A stretch of 64,000 bases of DNA from contig NZ_JAQSDC010000039.1 of assembly GCF_029945705.1 (NCBI RefSeq), forward strand, positions 57,099-121,098, written 5' to 3'. The stretch comes from Methylotenera sp. GTDB lineage: Bacteria > Pseudomonadota > Gammaproteobacteria > Burkholderiales > Methylophilaceae. A model generated the notes under the pieces. It made no database searches. It saw only the letters and a program-made list of their open reading frames with translations, and was not told the DNA's origin. The position numbers and the translations under genes are program-made. The first letter of the stretch is position 1. Each line of letters starts with the position of its first letter. Shown here piece after piece: positions 8,243 to 17,064 of this stretch.

Positions 8243-8272
8243 ATTGCCTTGATCTATAAGGCAATATATTAT
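8243..8272 (+). promoter_or_regulatory. Candidate promoter with overlapping dyad upstream of the TonB-dependent receptor
   Basis: TTGCCT (8244-8249) and TATTAT (8267-8272) are spaced by 17 bp, a plausible sigma70 promoter for the receptor gene. A perfect dyad, ATTGCCTT (8243-8250) and AAGGCAAT (8258-8265), overlaps the -35 and spacer. This could be an operator, or a hairpin at the 3' end of coaBC; no T-tract follows, so a terminator is less likely. It does not resemble a Fur box. Confidence 0.4.
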
Positions 8273-8291
8273 GCAACCTTTCCAAAAATGA

Positions 8292-10409
8292 ATGCAATTC
8301 GCCATGAAAATCAAATCGCTGAACAGAAAACCCTTATTTATATTAATCGCAGCGATCGTTTCTCCACAAGCCTACGCTGAAGACACCATATCACTTGCAC
8401 CTGTAGTTGTAACCGCTACACGTACAGAACAAAATAGTTTTGACTTACCTGTCGCCATTGACGTTGTTGAGAAAAAAGACATTCAAGACGGTCAATTGCA
8501 AATGACACTTTCTGAAAGCTTAATAAGAGTACCTGGCATCACTGCACAAAATCGTAACAATCAATCTCAAGACCCACAAATCTCTAGCCGCGGTTTTGGC
8601 TCTCGTTCTAGCTTTGGTGTGCGTGGCGTCCGTGTATACGTTGATGGCATTCCTTTGACCATGCCAGATGGCCAAGGTCAGCCTGGCGTCGTAGATTTAT
8701 CGGCAGTTAAAAGTATTGAGGTTATGCGAGGCCCATTTTCTTCACTTTACGGCAACTCATCAGGTGGTGTGATTCAGCTTTTAACTGAGGATGCTCCTAA
8801 GAATCTAGAGGTAGGCGGCTCAGTAATGCTTGGTAGCTATGACACAAAAAGACAAGTGCTAAATGCAACGGGCACATCAGAAAATCTAGAGTATTTATTG
8901 AATGTCTCAAACTTTGAAACTAACGGCTACCGCGACCATAACTCAGCAGATAAACAGCAAGCAACAGCAAAATTTAAAATCAACTTAAATGAAGATACCA
9001 AACTTACATCAATGGTAAACTGGTTTGACCAAAAAGCTGAAGATCCCTCTGGCTTAGAGCGTGCTGCTGCTTTTAACAACCCAGAAAGCGTTACGCCTGG
9101 CTCAATAAAATCAAATACTCGCGTTTACCGCAGCCATACACAAGTTGGGTTCAATCTTGAACACGCCTTAAACATGAATAACTCAATCAATGTTATGACT
9201 TATGTTGGCACGCGAGAAAATGAGCAGCATTTGGCTTTAAATTCTACAGGTTCTGGACGCGCTAGCATCATTTCACGTGATTTTTGGGGTACTGACTTAC
9301 GCTGGAACCATAAAGGCGAGCTTATCAACAGACCTTATTCTATATCTGTGGGGATAACTTACGGGAAAATGAACGATGCACGTATGGATATCAATACCAC
9401 CAATGGTATTACATTACCATCATCAAACTTAGCCAATGTAAATCGTGATGAAGAGAACATTTCAACCAATTTCGACCAGTACATTCAAGGACAATGGGCC
9501 ATATTAGATAATGTTGATTTGCATGCTGGTGTGAGAAGAACTAAAGTAACATTAGAAGTTGAAGATAATTTAGTAAACTCAACTAATACAGGTAAATTTC
9601 GTGACACCTCTGGCAGCGTAACGCATGAAAAAACGACACCCGTCATAGGCGCCGTTTGGAAAGCAACGCCAACATTAAATCTATACGCAAACTATGGTAA
9701 AGGCTTTGAGACACCTACATTTATTGAAGTTGCATACGATAACTCATCTAGTGGCACTGGGCCAAACCTCAACATCAAACCAAGCACCAGTGACAACTAT
9801 GAAATCGGTTTGAAATCATTTATAACAGACAATACAAACGTTAATGTATCTATATTCCAAACAAATACCGATAAAGAAATAGTTGCTATTTCTGGCGCGC
9901 CATATGCTGTTTATGCCAACGCAGGTAAAACTAAACGTAAAGGCTTAGAATTCTCTGCCGATACACGACTAAAACATAATATTGGCTTATATGCTGCCTA
10001 CACCTATTTAGATGCTAGATTTGACGATGCCTTCACTGGTAGCAAAGGCAAAGTTGCTTCTGGGAACTACATTCCAGGCACCTATCGCAGTCAACTCTAT
10101 GCTGAAGTTTCTTGGAAAGCCCCATCAGCAGGCTTTTCTACAGCATTTGAAGGCCGCCACAACAGTAAGGTCTATGTGGATGATAGAAATACTGACTCAG
10201 CTCCAGCTTATACAATATTTAATATTCGCGCAGGCTTCGAACAAAAATTAGCAAGCTTCACTTTAAGTGAATACCTTCGTATTGAAAATATGTTTGATAA
10301 AGATTATATAGGCTCAGTGCGAATTAATGACACAAATGACCGCTTCTATGAACCATCTGCAGGGCGTAATTACTTATTAGGCGTTAATGCTAATTATAAA
10401 TTTAACTAA
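8292..10409 (+). CDS. TonB-dependent outer-membrane receptor
   Basis: A 705-residue receptor. The signal peptide ends near 'FILIAAIVSPQAYA', followed by a TonB-box-like segment and 'LAPVVVTATRTEQ'. The plug domain (about 50-165) contains 'PGITAQNRNNQSQDPQISSR', 'VRVYVDGIPLTMPDGQGQ' and 'IEVMRGPFSSLYGNSSGGVI'. The rest is a beta-barrel with 'ANYGKGFETPTFIEV' and the terminal strand 'NYLLGVNANYKFN'. Such proteins import siderophores, haem, cobalamin or metals across the outer membrane with TonB/ExbBD energy; the ligand cannot be read from the sequence. An ATG at 8304 is an alternative start. It sits between coaBC and dut, which are usually adjacent, and has its own terminator. Confidence 0.93.
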   Translation: MQFAMKIKSLNRKPLFILIAAIVSPQAYAEDTISLAPVVVTATRTEQNSFDLPVAIDVVEKKDIQDGQLQMTLSESLIRVPGITAQNRNNQSQDPQISSRGFGSRSSFGVRGVRVYVDGIPLTMPDGQGQPGVVDLSAVKSIEVMRGPFSSLYGNSSGGVIQLLTEDAPKNLEVGGSVMLGSYDTKRQVLNATGTSENLEYLLNVSNFETNGYRDHNSADKQQATAKFKINLNEDTKLTSMVNWFDQKAEDPSGLERAAAFNNPESVTPGSIKSNTRVYRSHTQVGFNLEHALNMNNSINVMTYVGTRENEQHLALNSTGSGRASIISRDFWGTDLRWNHKGELINRPYSISVGITYGKMNDARMDINTTNGITLPSSNLANVNRDEENISTNFDQYIQGQWAILDNVDLHAGVRRTKVTLEVEDNLVNSTNTGKFRDTSGSVTHEKTTPVIGAVWKATPTLNLYANYGKGFETPTFIEVAYDNSSSGTGPNLNIKPSTSDNYEIGLKSFITDNTNVNVSIFQTNTDKEIVAISGAPYAVYANAGKTKRKGLEFSADTRLKHNIGLYAAYTYLDARFDDAFTGSKGKVASGNYIPGTYRSQLYAEVSWKAPSAGFSTAFEGRHNSKVYVDDRNTDSAPAYTIFNIRAGFEQKLASFTLSEYLRIENMFDKDYIGSVRINDTNDRFYEPSAGRNYLLGVNANYKFN

Positions 10410-10432
10410 TTTTCGAAACTAAAATATTAACT

Positions 10433-10464
10433 AAAAGCCAGTGAGCATACTTACTGGCTTTTTT
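10433..10464 (+). terminator. Rho-independent terminator of the TonB receptor gene
   Basis: A perfect 10-bp stem, AAAAGCCAGT (10433-10442) with ACTGGCTTTT (10453-10462), a 10-nt loop and a T-run to 10464. It lies 24 bp after the receptor stop. Confidence 0.92.
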
Positions 10465-10538
10465 AATAACTATAATTAGTGTTTAATGCTAACCTAAAAT
10501 ATATTCGCTATTTACTAATTCATATTAATGAGAATGTT

Positions 10539-10991
10539 ATGAAAATTATCGTCGACCTAAAAATTCTAGATGACCGCCTACATGAGCAAATGCCCACCTA
10601 CGCCACAGAAGGCTCAGCAGGGCTAGATTTACGCGCATGTATTGACGCTCCCATCACGTTACAACCTGGTGAAACTACGCTCATTCCAACTGGCATGGCG
10701 ATTCATTTAGATAATATATATCACGCCGCGCTCATTTTGCCGCGCTCAGGGCTTGGCCATAAACATGGCATCGTTCTAGGCAACTTGGTTGGCTTGATTG
10801 ACTCTGATTATCAAGGTCAACTCATGGTGTCGTGCTGGAATAGAGGCAACACCGCATTCGAGTTAAACCCTATGGAGCGCATTGCGCAATTAGTCATCGT
10901 ACCTGTTCTGCAAGCTGACTTTCATCTGGTAGATGACTTTGATGCAAGCGAGCGTGGCGAAGGTGGATTTGGTAGCACAGGTAAACATTAA
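10539..10991 (+). CDS. dut: dUTP diphosphatase
   Basis: A 150-residue trimeric dUTPase that hydrolyses dUTP to dUMP and pyrophosphate, keeping uracil out of DNA. The five family motifs are visible: '[10 protein letters not shown]', '[16 protein letters not shown]', '[11 protein letters not shown]', '[11 protein letters not shown]' and the C-terminal '[10 protein letters not shown]', which closes over the active site. I start at the ATG at 10539 because '[11 protein letters not shown]' is the usual dUTPase beginning; an ORF start at 10479 would add twenty unrelated residues. The ribosome binding site is weak. Spacing to the next gene (165 bp) and a promoter before rpmB indicate that dut is not in the rpmBG unit. 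Confidence 0.97.
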   Translation: MKIIVDLKILDDRLHEQMPTYATEGSAGLDLRACIDAPITLQPGETTLIPTGMAIHLDNIYHAALILPRSGLGHKHGIVLGNLVGLIDSDYQGQLMVSCWNRGNTAFELNPMERIAQLVIVPVLQADFHLVDDFDASERGEGGFGSTGKH

Positions 10992-11087
10992 TTAGCCGCA
11001 TTGAGGACTGAATTCCAACATTAATCATAGCTAACGCTTAAATATCCGTTAAATCTTGAATATTATTGATTTTTTCTGATATTTCTC

Positions 11088-11117
11088 TTGAGAATAAGTT
11101 GGCTTTCATACTATAAT
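11088..11117 (+). promoter_or_regulatory. Sigma70-type promoter of rpmB-rpmG
   Basis: TTGAGA (11088-11093) and TATAAT (11112-11117) are separated by 18 bp and followed by a start region about 30 bp before the rpmB ribosome binding site. The -10 is a consensus match and the placement fits the ribosomal protein operon. Confidence 0.75.
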
Positions 11118-11156
11118 TGCGGTCTTTCAAAAAAAGCAGAAGTTTGGAGATTAACC

Positions 11157-11393
11157 ATGGCACGTGTATGTATGGTAACTGGCAAAAAGCCAATGGTGGG
11201 TAACAATGTTTCTCACGCTAATAACAGAACAAAACGTCGTTTTTTACCTAATTTGCAAAACCGCAAATTTTGGGTTGAGAGCGAAAATCGCTGGGTAAGC
11301 ATGCGCATTACTAATAATGCGTTACGTACAATCGACAAAAACGGTATTGATGCCGTGCTTGCTGATATGCGTGCAGCTGGCCAGAAAATCTAA
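11157..11393 (+). CDS. rpmB: 50S ribosomal protein L28
   Basis: 78 residues beginning [20 protein letters not shown], the usual start of bacterial L28, a small basic protein of the large subunit. It is preceded by TTGGAG at a good distance; an upstream in-frame ATG at 11088 lies in the promoter and is rejected. Only one Cys is present, so this is the zinc-free form. It is co-transcribed with rpmG (12 bp apart) from the promoter at 11088-11117, in the conserved rpmB-rpmG pair. Confidence 0.98.
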   Translation: MARVCMVTGKKPMVGNNVSHANNRTKRRFLPNLQNRKFWVESENRWVSMRITNNALRTIDKNGIDAVLADMRAAGQKI

Positions 11394-11405
11394 GGATAGA
11401 ATATC

Positions 11406-11561
11406 ATGCGCGAAAAAATCAAATTAGAGTCTAGTGCTGGTACAGGTCATTTTTATACCACTACTAAAAACAAACGTACTATGCCTGGCAAAATGGAAAT
11501 CAAGAAATTTGATCCAGTAGTGCGCCAACACGTTATGTACAAAGAAACTAAACTTAAATAA
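11406..11561 (+). CDS. rpmG: 50S ribosomal protein L33
   Basis: 51 residues: starts [20 protein letters not shown] and ends VMYKETKLK. This is the L33 sequence without the two CxxC pairs, so it does not bind zinc. The gene follows rpmB by 12 bp with AAGGAT as a Shine-Dalgarno sequence and is followed by a strong terminator. L33 is a small, non-essential protein of the 50S subunit near the E site. Confidence 0.97.
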   Translation: MREKIKLESSAGTGHFYTTTKNKRTMPGKMEIKKFDPVVRQHVMYKETKLK

Positions 11562-11595
11562 TATCTATATTTAGATATGCTAAGTTTAGTTTAAT

Positions 11596-11622
11596 AAAAA
11601 ACCCGCTATTCGCGGGTTTTTT
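11596..11622 (+). terminator. Rho-independent terminator of rpmB-rpmG
   Basis: A perfect stem of 11 bp, core ACCCGC (11601-11606) and GCGGGT (11612-11617), flanked by A5 and T5, with a 5-nt loop. The symmetric A and T tracts may let it work in both directions, towards the convergent MscS gene as well. Confidence 0.93.
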
Positions 11623-11657
11623 ATTATCTATTCTTAACTTATTTTACTGGTTGACAT

Positions 11658-12926
11658 CTAAGCGGTCGCCTCAGCAAGCTTTGCGGCCGCATCTGACTTA
11701 GCAAAGACAATACCGTTAGCCTCAAAGGCTCGCCATATTGATAAATAAAGTGAAGACTGTAGTGCTCCTCCGCCTGACTCAGGATTCATTACCCACACCG
11801 TCAAACTTAAATCGATTCCGTTCTCGGTAAATCCTTTCACTAGCACATCTGGCGACGGCTTCATTAACACCCGCTCCTGCTGCATTGCCTCGTCATGCAT
11901 CAACGCCATAGCGCGCTCTAAATTACTCTTATAGCTAATACTTAAGTTAATTTGTATGCGACCTTTATGTTCAATCAGCGAGTGATTTACAACAGAAGTT
12001 GTCACCAAGGCTTCATTAGGGATAATCACGTGCGTACCATCTTGTTTTGCTAATATCATATAGCGGGAGCGTAAGTCATTAATCACACCATAATGCTTAT
12101 CGACAGTAATCACATCGCCAATTTGCATAGATTTATCGAGCAGAATGATAAATCCACTCACATAATTACTAGCAATCCTTTGCAAACCTAAACCTAAACC
12201 CACACCTAATGCACCACCAAAAACCGATAGAAAGGTAATATCTAAACCTACTGCTGAGAGTGCAATTAAGAGCGCTATCGTTAATAAAAGCATGCGCAAT
12301 AGTTTAGTCATGACTACGCGCAGATTAACGCTCACATGCTCTGCTCGCATGACTTTGTTTTCAATTACACGACTAATCCATAGCGCGATAAAAATCGTAA
12401 CAAGAATAGTCAACACTGCCTGCAAAACTAATAACAAGTCAACTGGGTGCTTGCCTATCTTAAACTTCACATCTTCAAGCACCTGAAAAATTTCCGGCAG
12501 CAAGCCACTTAAATGCAAAGCGAGCACAGCCCAAATTGACGTCGATATTGTATTCTCTAAAGTCTTTAGCAGGCCACCAGGTGCAACAATGTAGCGTATT
12601 GCATAAACAGCTAACCTGATGATAGCCATGGCGAACAACAACGTACTGGTTAATTGCAGCAAACTAGTATGTTGCCAATGCGACATAGCTATCTTACCAA
12701 TTTGAACAAATATAAGTGTGGACAAAGGAAATAAAACACGATTAGCACCACCTATGCCCAACCTCCATTTTTCTGGTGCATTACGCATTACATAAGCGCG
12801 CAAGGCGCCGTTAACTGCCAATGCTATACCACATGCAACGGCAATTATCGTCAGCTCCCACAGTGCAGCTGTGGTCGATAAATCCGCTAACATTTCTTTC
12901 CACAACAAATGTATTTCTGGGTTCAT
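11658..12926 (-). CDS. MscS-family mechanosensitive channel
   Basis: A 422-residue inner-membrane protein. Several N-terminal membrane segments lead to the pore helix and beta-domain signature: 'SVFGGALGVGLGLGLQRIASNYVSGFIILLDK' (read in parts), 'QIGDVITVDKHYGVINDLRSRYMIL' and 'THVIIPNEALVTTSVVNHS'. The pore helix is Gly/Ala/Leu-rich, as in MscS. The family releases osmolytes on hypo-osmotic shock. The length exceeds E. coli MscS (286), with about two to three extra N-terminal helices. It starts at ATG. It lies 66 bp downstream of the CorA-like gene on the same strand, and the two ion-transport genes may be co-transcribed. Confidence 0.92.
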   Translation of the reverse strand: MNPEIHLLWKEMLADLSTTAALWELTIIAVACGIALAVNGALRAYVMRNAPEKWRLGIGGANRVLFPLSTLIFVQIGKIAMSHWQHTSLLQLTSTLLFAMAIIRLAVYAIRYIVAPGGLLKTLENTISTSIWAVLALHLSGLLPEIFQVLEDVKFKIGKHPVDLLLVLQAVLTILVTIFIALWISRVIENKVMRAEHVSVNLRVVMTKLLRMLLLTIALLIALSAVGLDITFLSVFGGALGVGLGLGLQRIASNYVSGFIILLDKSMQIGDVITVDKHYGVINDLRSRYMILAKQDGTHVIIPNEALVTTSVVNHSLIEHKGRIQINLSISYKSNLERAMALMHDEAMQQERVLMKPSPDVLVKGFTENGIDLSLTVWVMNPESGGGALQSSLYLSIWRAFEANGIVFAKSDAAAKLAEATA

Positions 12927-12992
12927 TTCAATGAGTTTCTAATCTGAAGTAAATTAGTGACAATGGAAATACTTGTAGCTGAATATATCAAA

Positions 12993-14327
12993 CTAATGAC
13001 TTTCCATTCGATGACTCTTTATTTTACGGTTTTCTAAATGACGCAATCCAATATAAGTCAATAAACCTATTCCTATCATCACAATAATGAATATGCTATA
13101 TGCGATAGGCCACGGAATAGCATGCGTCATCATAGAAAACTCAGACATACCGCCGATGCCAGCCAAAACATTGATCGGCATAATCACAACACTAATTACG
13201 GTTAAACGCTTAAGATCCTTATTCTGATTTACATTCAAGAAACCCACAGTGGCGTCCATTTGAAAGTTAATTTTATTAAACAAGAAAGTGGTATGTCCGT
13301 CTAGCGACTCAATATCACGCAAAATTTCACGCACATCTTCATGTTGTGCGATTGATAAGAATTTACGTCGCATTAAAAAAGATAATGCATTGCGTGTATC
13401 TAGAACATTGCGGCGTATACGACCATTTAGGTCTTCCTCTACAGAAATATCAGTCAGTATTTTTGCTGCCTGTTCATTGGTCATGTGCGATCTAAATACT
13501 TGCCTGCCAACTTCTTCCAGACGCACATACTCGTCCTCTAATGCATTTGCTGAATACTCAACATCGGCTGCGTAAAGATCTAGTAGTACATCTTTCGCTT
13601 CAGAAACATAGCCAGCCTGAGCGCGCGCTCTCAAGCGCTGTAAGCGAAATACTGGAAGCTCCTCGCTTCTCACTGAAAATAGCGTACCTTTGTTGAGAAT
13701 AAATGCTACGGCGACATTTCGCGACTCGTTTTCACGCTCAAGCAAGAACGCAGAGTGCAAATGTACTTCACCGTTTTCCTCTTCATAAAAACGGGCACTA
13801 GTTTCTAAATCCGTTAACTCTTTAGGATTGGGCAGATTAACGCCAAAGATTTCCTTTGCCCAGGCGAGCTGCTCGTCTTCTGGTGTAACAAGGTCAACCC
13901 AGATAGGCTTAGCTTGCACCAAATCCTCTCTATTATAAATGGGTATTTGCCTCAGCTTTCCTTCGTGCAAATCAAACACGCGGATCACCATACTTTGATT
14001 GGTAGGCTTAGGCTCCGAGACTAATTCCACACGAACAGAATCCGACACCACAAGCAAAATTTCCTCTTTGCGCTCCTCACTGACTAGCGGCCAAATGATC
14101 TTACAATCTTCCGTAGACAATGATTCAAGTATGCTTGCTATCGCTTGAGTTTCGAGCTTATCTAAAAGTCGACGTAATTCCGATAGGTTATTTTGGTGCA
14201 CCATCCCTTCAACCAAGTCATGGCGTTGCATGTCTTGACGATGCACCAAGTCTTCAACAAGTTTATGTCTCTCTATCATGCCTTTAACTTTAGCACGTGA
14301 TTCTTGAATGCTTTCGAGTTCACTCAT
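12993..14327 (-). CDS. corA: CorA-family divalent-cation transporter with extended N-terminal domain and GMS pore motif
   Basis: 444 residues. Residues about 45-100 ('LRRLLDKLETQAIASILESL', 'STEDCKIIWPLVSEERKEEI') resemble an MgtE-N-like helical module. The middle is the CorA cytoplasmic funnel ('VDLVTPEDEQLAWAKEIFGV', 'NRIRRNVLDTRNA'-like helix region). The C terminus has two membrane helices, with the loop 'VLAGIGGMSEFSMM' at the end of TM1. The canonical selectivity motif is YGMN; here the Asn is Ser (GMS) and the Tyr is Gly. Transport of Mg or Co is therefore expected from the family but the ion is uncertain. The start ATG has an upstream AGGCAGC-like site. It is divergent from the glutaredoxin-like gene. 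Confidence 0.88.
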   Translation of the reverse strand: MSELESIQESRAKVKGMIERHKLVEDLVHRQDMQRHDLVEGMVHQNNLSELRRLLDKLETQAIASILESLSTEDCKIIWPLVSEERKEEILLVVSDSVRVELVSEPKPTNQSMVIRVFDLHEGKLRQIPIYNREDLVQAKPIWVDLVTPEDEQLAWAKEIFGVNLPNPKELTDLETSARFYEEENGEVHLHSAFLLERENESRNVAVAFILNKGTLFSVRSEELPVFRLQRLRARAQAGYVSEAKDVLLDLYAADVEYSANALEDEYVRLEEVGRQVFRSHMTNEQAAKILTDISVEEDLNGRIRRNVLDTRNALSFLMRRKFLSIAQHEDVREILRDIESLDGHTTFLFNKINFQMDATVGFLNVNQNKDLKRLTVISVVIMPINVLAGIGGMSEFSMMTHAIPWPIAYSIFIIVMIGIGLLTYIGLRHLENRKIKSHRMESH

Positions 14328-14534
14328 TTGAGCTGCCTTTAATTCATAACGATACTATCAATTTAGCCCCAATTCTAACACGCAGTAATTCAATTAGCCG
14401 CAAATAGTGCACTAACAATGAGCACACGAAATACTTTGCTTGTTAATGTTGAATTGCTTACAGCCAAATCTGTAGAAATCTAAACAATGTTAATATTTAA
14501 TATTAGACTTTGTGTGTTAAATGGACAAATATTA

Positions 14535-14792
14535 ATGATTACAAATCTTATTCTGTATTCAACTTCACACTGTCATTTATGTGAGCAGGCCGAGGCATTA
14601 CTACTTAAATTAAGTCTTGAGTATGAGTTAGTATGGACCTCGATTGAAATAGCAGATAACGCAAGCTTGTATGAAATCTATGAAATCAAAATTCCAGTAT
14701 TGAGAAGAGTAGATACTAAAGATGAAATTTTCTGGCCATTTAATGAAGATGACATCAAGTTACTACTAAGGAACAGCGAAATCAAAAGCTAA
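14535..14792 (+). CDS. Glutaredoxin-like (DUF836) thiol protein
   Basis: A small 85-residue thioredoxin-fold protein. 'NLILYSTSHCHLCEQAEALL' gives the first beta strand and the CxxC site (C-H-L-C) at the start of helix 1. 'YEIKIPVLRRV' supplies the cis-Pro strand. This matches the DUF836/glutaredoxin-like family found in many proteobacteria; the exact redox partner is unknown. I choose the ATG at 14535; an upstream ATG at 14487 would add sixteen residues before the conserved strand. No clear Shine-Dalgarno is visible, so the start is uncertain. It is followed by a terminator shared with the convergent rplQ. Confidence 0.82.
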   Translation: MITNLILYSTSHCHLCEQAEALLLKLSLEYELVWTSIEIADNASLYEIYEIKIPVLRRVDTKDEIFWPFNEDDIKLLLRNSEIKS

Positions 14793-14816
14793 ATGAATAA
14801 CTGTTTCCACATAAGC

Positions 14817-14842
14817 AAAAAGCCAGCAAAAGCTGGCTTTTT
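14817..14842. terminator. Bidirectional terminator between the glutaredoxin-like gene and rplQ
   Basis: A perfect 11-bp stem, AAAAAGCCAGC (14817-14827) with GCTGGCTTTTT (14832-14842), and an AAAA loop. A-tract and T-tract on either side make it functional for both converging units: the plus-strand thiol gene and the end of the ribosomal alpha operon on the minus strand. Confidence 0.93.
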
Positions 14843-14868
14843 CACTAACTAATCAATAATTACAGAAC

Positions 14869-15258
14869 TTAATCTGCAACCACTACATCTGCACCTGTGT
14901 CAGGACGATCAACTAATTCAACTAAAGCCATTGGTGCGTTATCGCCGTTACGGAAACCACATTTAAGCACACGTAAATAACCGCCATTACGCGTAAGGTA
15001 ACGTGGACCTAATTCACCGAATAACTTACCCACGATATCACGATCACGTAAGCGACTGAACGCTAAACGACGATTAGCTAAAGTAGGTGTTTTACCTAAT
15101 GTGATTAAAGGTTCTGCAAATTTACGCAACTCTTTTGCTTTTGGCAAAGTAGTTTTAATCACTTCATGACGTAGCAACGATGCTGTCATATTGCGGAACA
15201 TAGCTGCACGATGGCTGCTTGTACGATTTAATTTACGATTGCTATTACCGTGACGCAT
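14869..15258 (-). CDS. rplQ: 50S ribosomal protein L17
   Basis: 129 residues beginning [20 protein letters not shown], the invariant L17 N terminus, and containing '[12 protein letters not shown]' and '[20 protein letters not shown]'. L17 binds 23S rRNA near the tunnel exit. It is the last gene of the alpha operon (rpsM-rpsK-rpsD-rpoA-rplQ), 37 bp after rpoA, and is followed by the bidirectional terminator at 14817-14842. Confidence 0.98.
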   Translation of the reverse strand: MRHGNSNRKLNRTSSHRAAMFRNMTASLLRHEVIKTTLPKAKELRKFAEPLITLGKTPTLANRRLAFSRLRDRDIVGKLFGELGPRYLTRNGGYLRVLKCGFRNGDNAPMALVELVDRPDTGADVVVAD

Positions 15259-15295
15259 AGTAATTCCTTAAAGTTTCTTTATTTATGCTGGTCTA

Positions 15296-16282
15296 TTAAG
15301 CTTTTTCAAGCCCAACTGGTGGCCAGTTTTCTAGTTTCATGCCCAATGTTAGGCCGCGAGTTGCAAGTACATCTTTAATTTCATTCAATGATTTACGGCC
15401 AAGATTTGGCGCTTTTAACAGCTCATTCTCAGTACGTTGAATCAAATCACCAATGTAGAATATATTTTCAGCTTTCAAGCAATTTGCTGAACGAACAGTT
15501 AATTCCAAATCATCTACAGGACGTAATAAAATTGGGTCAACCTGTGGTGCAGATTTCACTTCAACTTCACTTGGTGCGCCTTCTAAATCAGCAAATACAG
15601 ACAATTGACCCATTAAGATACGCGCAGCATCACGAATAGCTTGCTCAGGCTCAATCACACCATTAGTCTCAACATCCATGACCAACTTATCCAAGTCAGT
15701 ACGTTGCTCAACACGTGCGCTTTCAACTTGATAGCTCACTTTGTTGATTGGGCTAAATGATGCATCAACCATGATAAAACCTAGGACACGGTCTTCTTCA
15801 TTTGCTTTTTGACGTGCTGGAACTGGTTGATAACCACGACCCATTGCTACTTTAACTTCTAAATTTAACTTGCCACCTTTTGTAAGATGAGCGATCACAT
15901 GATCAGGGTTAACGATTTCAGCATCATGACCTGTTTCAAAGTCAGCCGCTGTAACAACACCTTCAACAGATTTATTTAACACCAAAATTGTTTCTGATTT
16001 AGTATTTAATTTTAAAGCTACACCTTTAAGATTTAGCAAGATATCTACTACATCTTCTTGAACGCCATCTAAAGTTGAATACTCATGTACAACGCCATCA
16101 ATTTTAACTTCTGTAATAGCGAAGCCAGGAATTGAAGACAATAGAACGCGACGTAAAGCATTACCTAAAGTGTAACCAAAACCACGTTCCATAGGTTCTA
16201 GTGTTACACGTGCACGCAATGGAGACAACACCTCAACATCTACTACACGTGGTTTTAAGTATTCGGTAGGACTGTTTTGCAT
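15296..16282 (-). CDS. rpoA: RNA polymerase alpha subunit
   Basis: 328 residues. The N-terminal dimerisation/assembly domain (1-235) has '[20 protein letters not shown]' and '[16 protein letters not shown]'. A linker follows, then the C-terminal domain (about 250-328) with '[20 protein letters not shown]' and '[20 protein letters not shown]', which contacts UP elements and activators. The length matches E. coli (329). It sits between rpsD and rplQ as in other proteobacteria, but is separated from rpsD by 109 bp with a strong hairpin, so it may be expressed at a different level from rpsD. Confidence 0.99.
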   Translation of the reverse strand: MQNSPTEYLKPRVVDVEVLSPLRARVTLEPMERGFGYTLGNALRRVLLSSIPGFAITEVKIDGVVHEYSTLDGVQEDVVDILLNLKGVALKLNTKSETILVLNKSVEGVVTAADFETGHDAEIVNPDHVIAHLTKGGKLNLEVKVAMGRGYQPVPARQKANEEDRVLGFIMVDASFSPINKVSYQVESARVEQRTDLDKLVMDVETNGVIEPEQAIRDAARILMGQLSVFADLEGAPSEVEVKSAPQVDPILLRPVDDLELTVRSANCLKAENIFYIGDLIQRTENELLKAPNLGRKSLNEIKDVLATRGLTLGMKLENWPPVGLEKA

Positions 16283-16343
16283 AGTTATACCTTTTAATTT
16301 TTGTATTAATCTCTATTAACTTGTTAGCGCTTAGAGTAAATAT

Positions 16344-16371
16344 TTAGGTGAGCCGTAAACGGCTCACCTAA
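16344..16371 (-). promoter_or_regulatory. Intercistronic 12-bp hairpin between rpsD and rpoA
   Basis: A perfect inverted repeat, TTAGGTGAGCCG (16344-16355) with CGGCTCACCTAA (16360-16371), and a 4-nt loop. On the transcribed strand it is followed by ATATTTAC rather than a clean U-run, so it is more likely a partial terminator, processing site or stabiliser than a full terminator, because essential rpoA and rplQ lie beyond it. Confidence 0.75.
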
Positions 16372-16391
16372 CATAACAATTTAAATCTTAA

Positions 16392-17021
16392 TTATTTTGA
16401 GTAAAGCTCAACTACCAATGATTCATTGATTGTTGGCGGCAACTCATCACGTTGTGGTTTAGCCTTAAATGTACCTTTAAGCGCTTTAACATCAACTTCG
16501 ATCCATGCTGGGAAGCCACGTTGTTCAGCAGCTTCAAGAGCGCCTTTGATACGCAACTGTGTTTTAGATGACTCGGCCACACTCACAACATCACCAGCTT
16601 TGACTTGGTATGAAGGAATATTTACGCGGCGACCATTTACTAAAATACTGTTGTGACGAACAATTTGACGTGCTTCAGTGCGTGAACCACCAAGACCCAT
16701 ACGGTAAGTAACATTATCTAAACGACACTCTAAAAGTTGTAACAAGTTTTCACCTGTAATACCTTTTTGACGATCAGCTTCAGCGTAGTAGCTACGGAAT
16801 TGAGCTTCTAGAACGCCGTAAATACGACGAACTTTTTGTTTTTCACGCAATTGAACACCATAGTCTGATAGACGTTGGTTGCGACGTTGACCGTGCTGAC
16901 CTGGTGGGAAGTTACGTTTTTCGATTGCACATTTGTCTGTAAAGCACTTTTCAGCTTTTAAAAAAAGCTTTTCGCCTTCACGACGACATTGACGGCACTT
17001 AGGGTCTAAATTTCTAGCCAA
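16392..17021 (-). CDS. rpsD: 30S ribosomal protein S4
   Basis: 209 residues beginning [20 protein letters not shown]. It has an S4 RNA-binding domain ('[20 protein letters not shown]', '[20 protein letters not shown]') and the C-terminal end VELYSK. The N-terminal Cys pair 'CRQCRREG' with later '[11 protein letters not shown]' can form a zinc site, as in some bacterial S4 proteins. S4 nucleates 30S assembly and in enterobacteria represses the alpha operon. It follows rpsK by 43 bp. Confidence 0.98.
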   Translation of the reverse strand: MARNLDPKCRQCRREGEKLFLKAEKCFTDKCAIEKRNFPPGQHGQRRNQRLSDYGVQLREKQKVRRIYGVLEAQFRSYYAEADRQKGITGENLLQLLECRLDNVTYRMGLGGSRTEARQIVRHNSILVNGRRVNIPSYQVKAGDVVSVAESSKTQLRIKGALEAAEQRGFPAWIEVDVKALKGTFKAKPQRDELPPTINESLVVELYSK

Positions 17022-17064
17022 GGGATTCTCCTGTTATCTCTACTAAAGTGAGCTTAAGCTCAAC

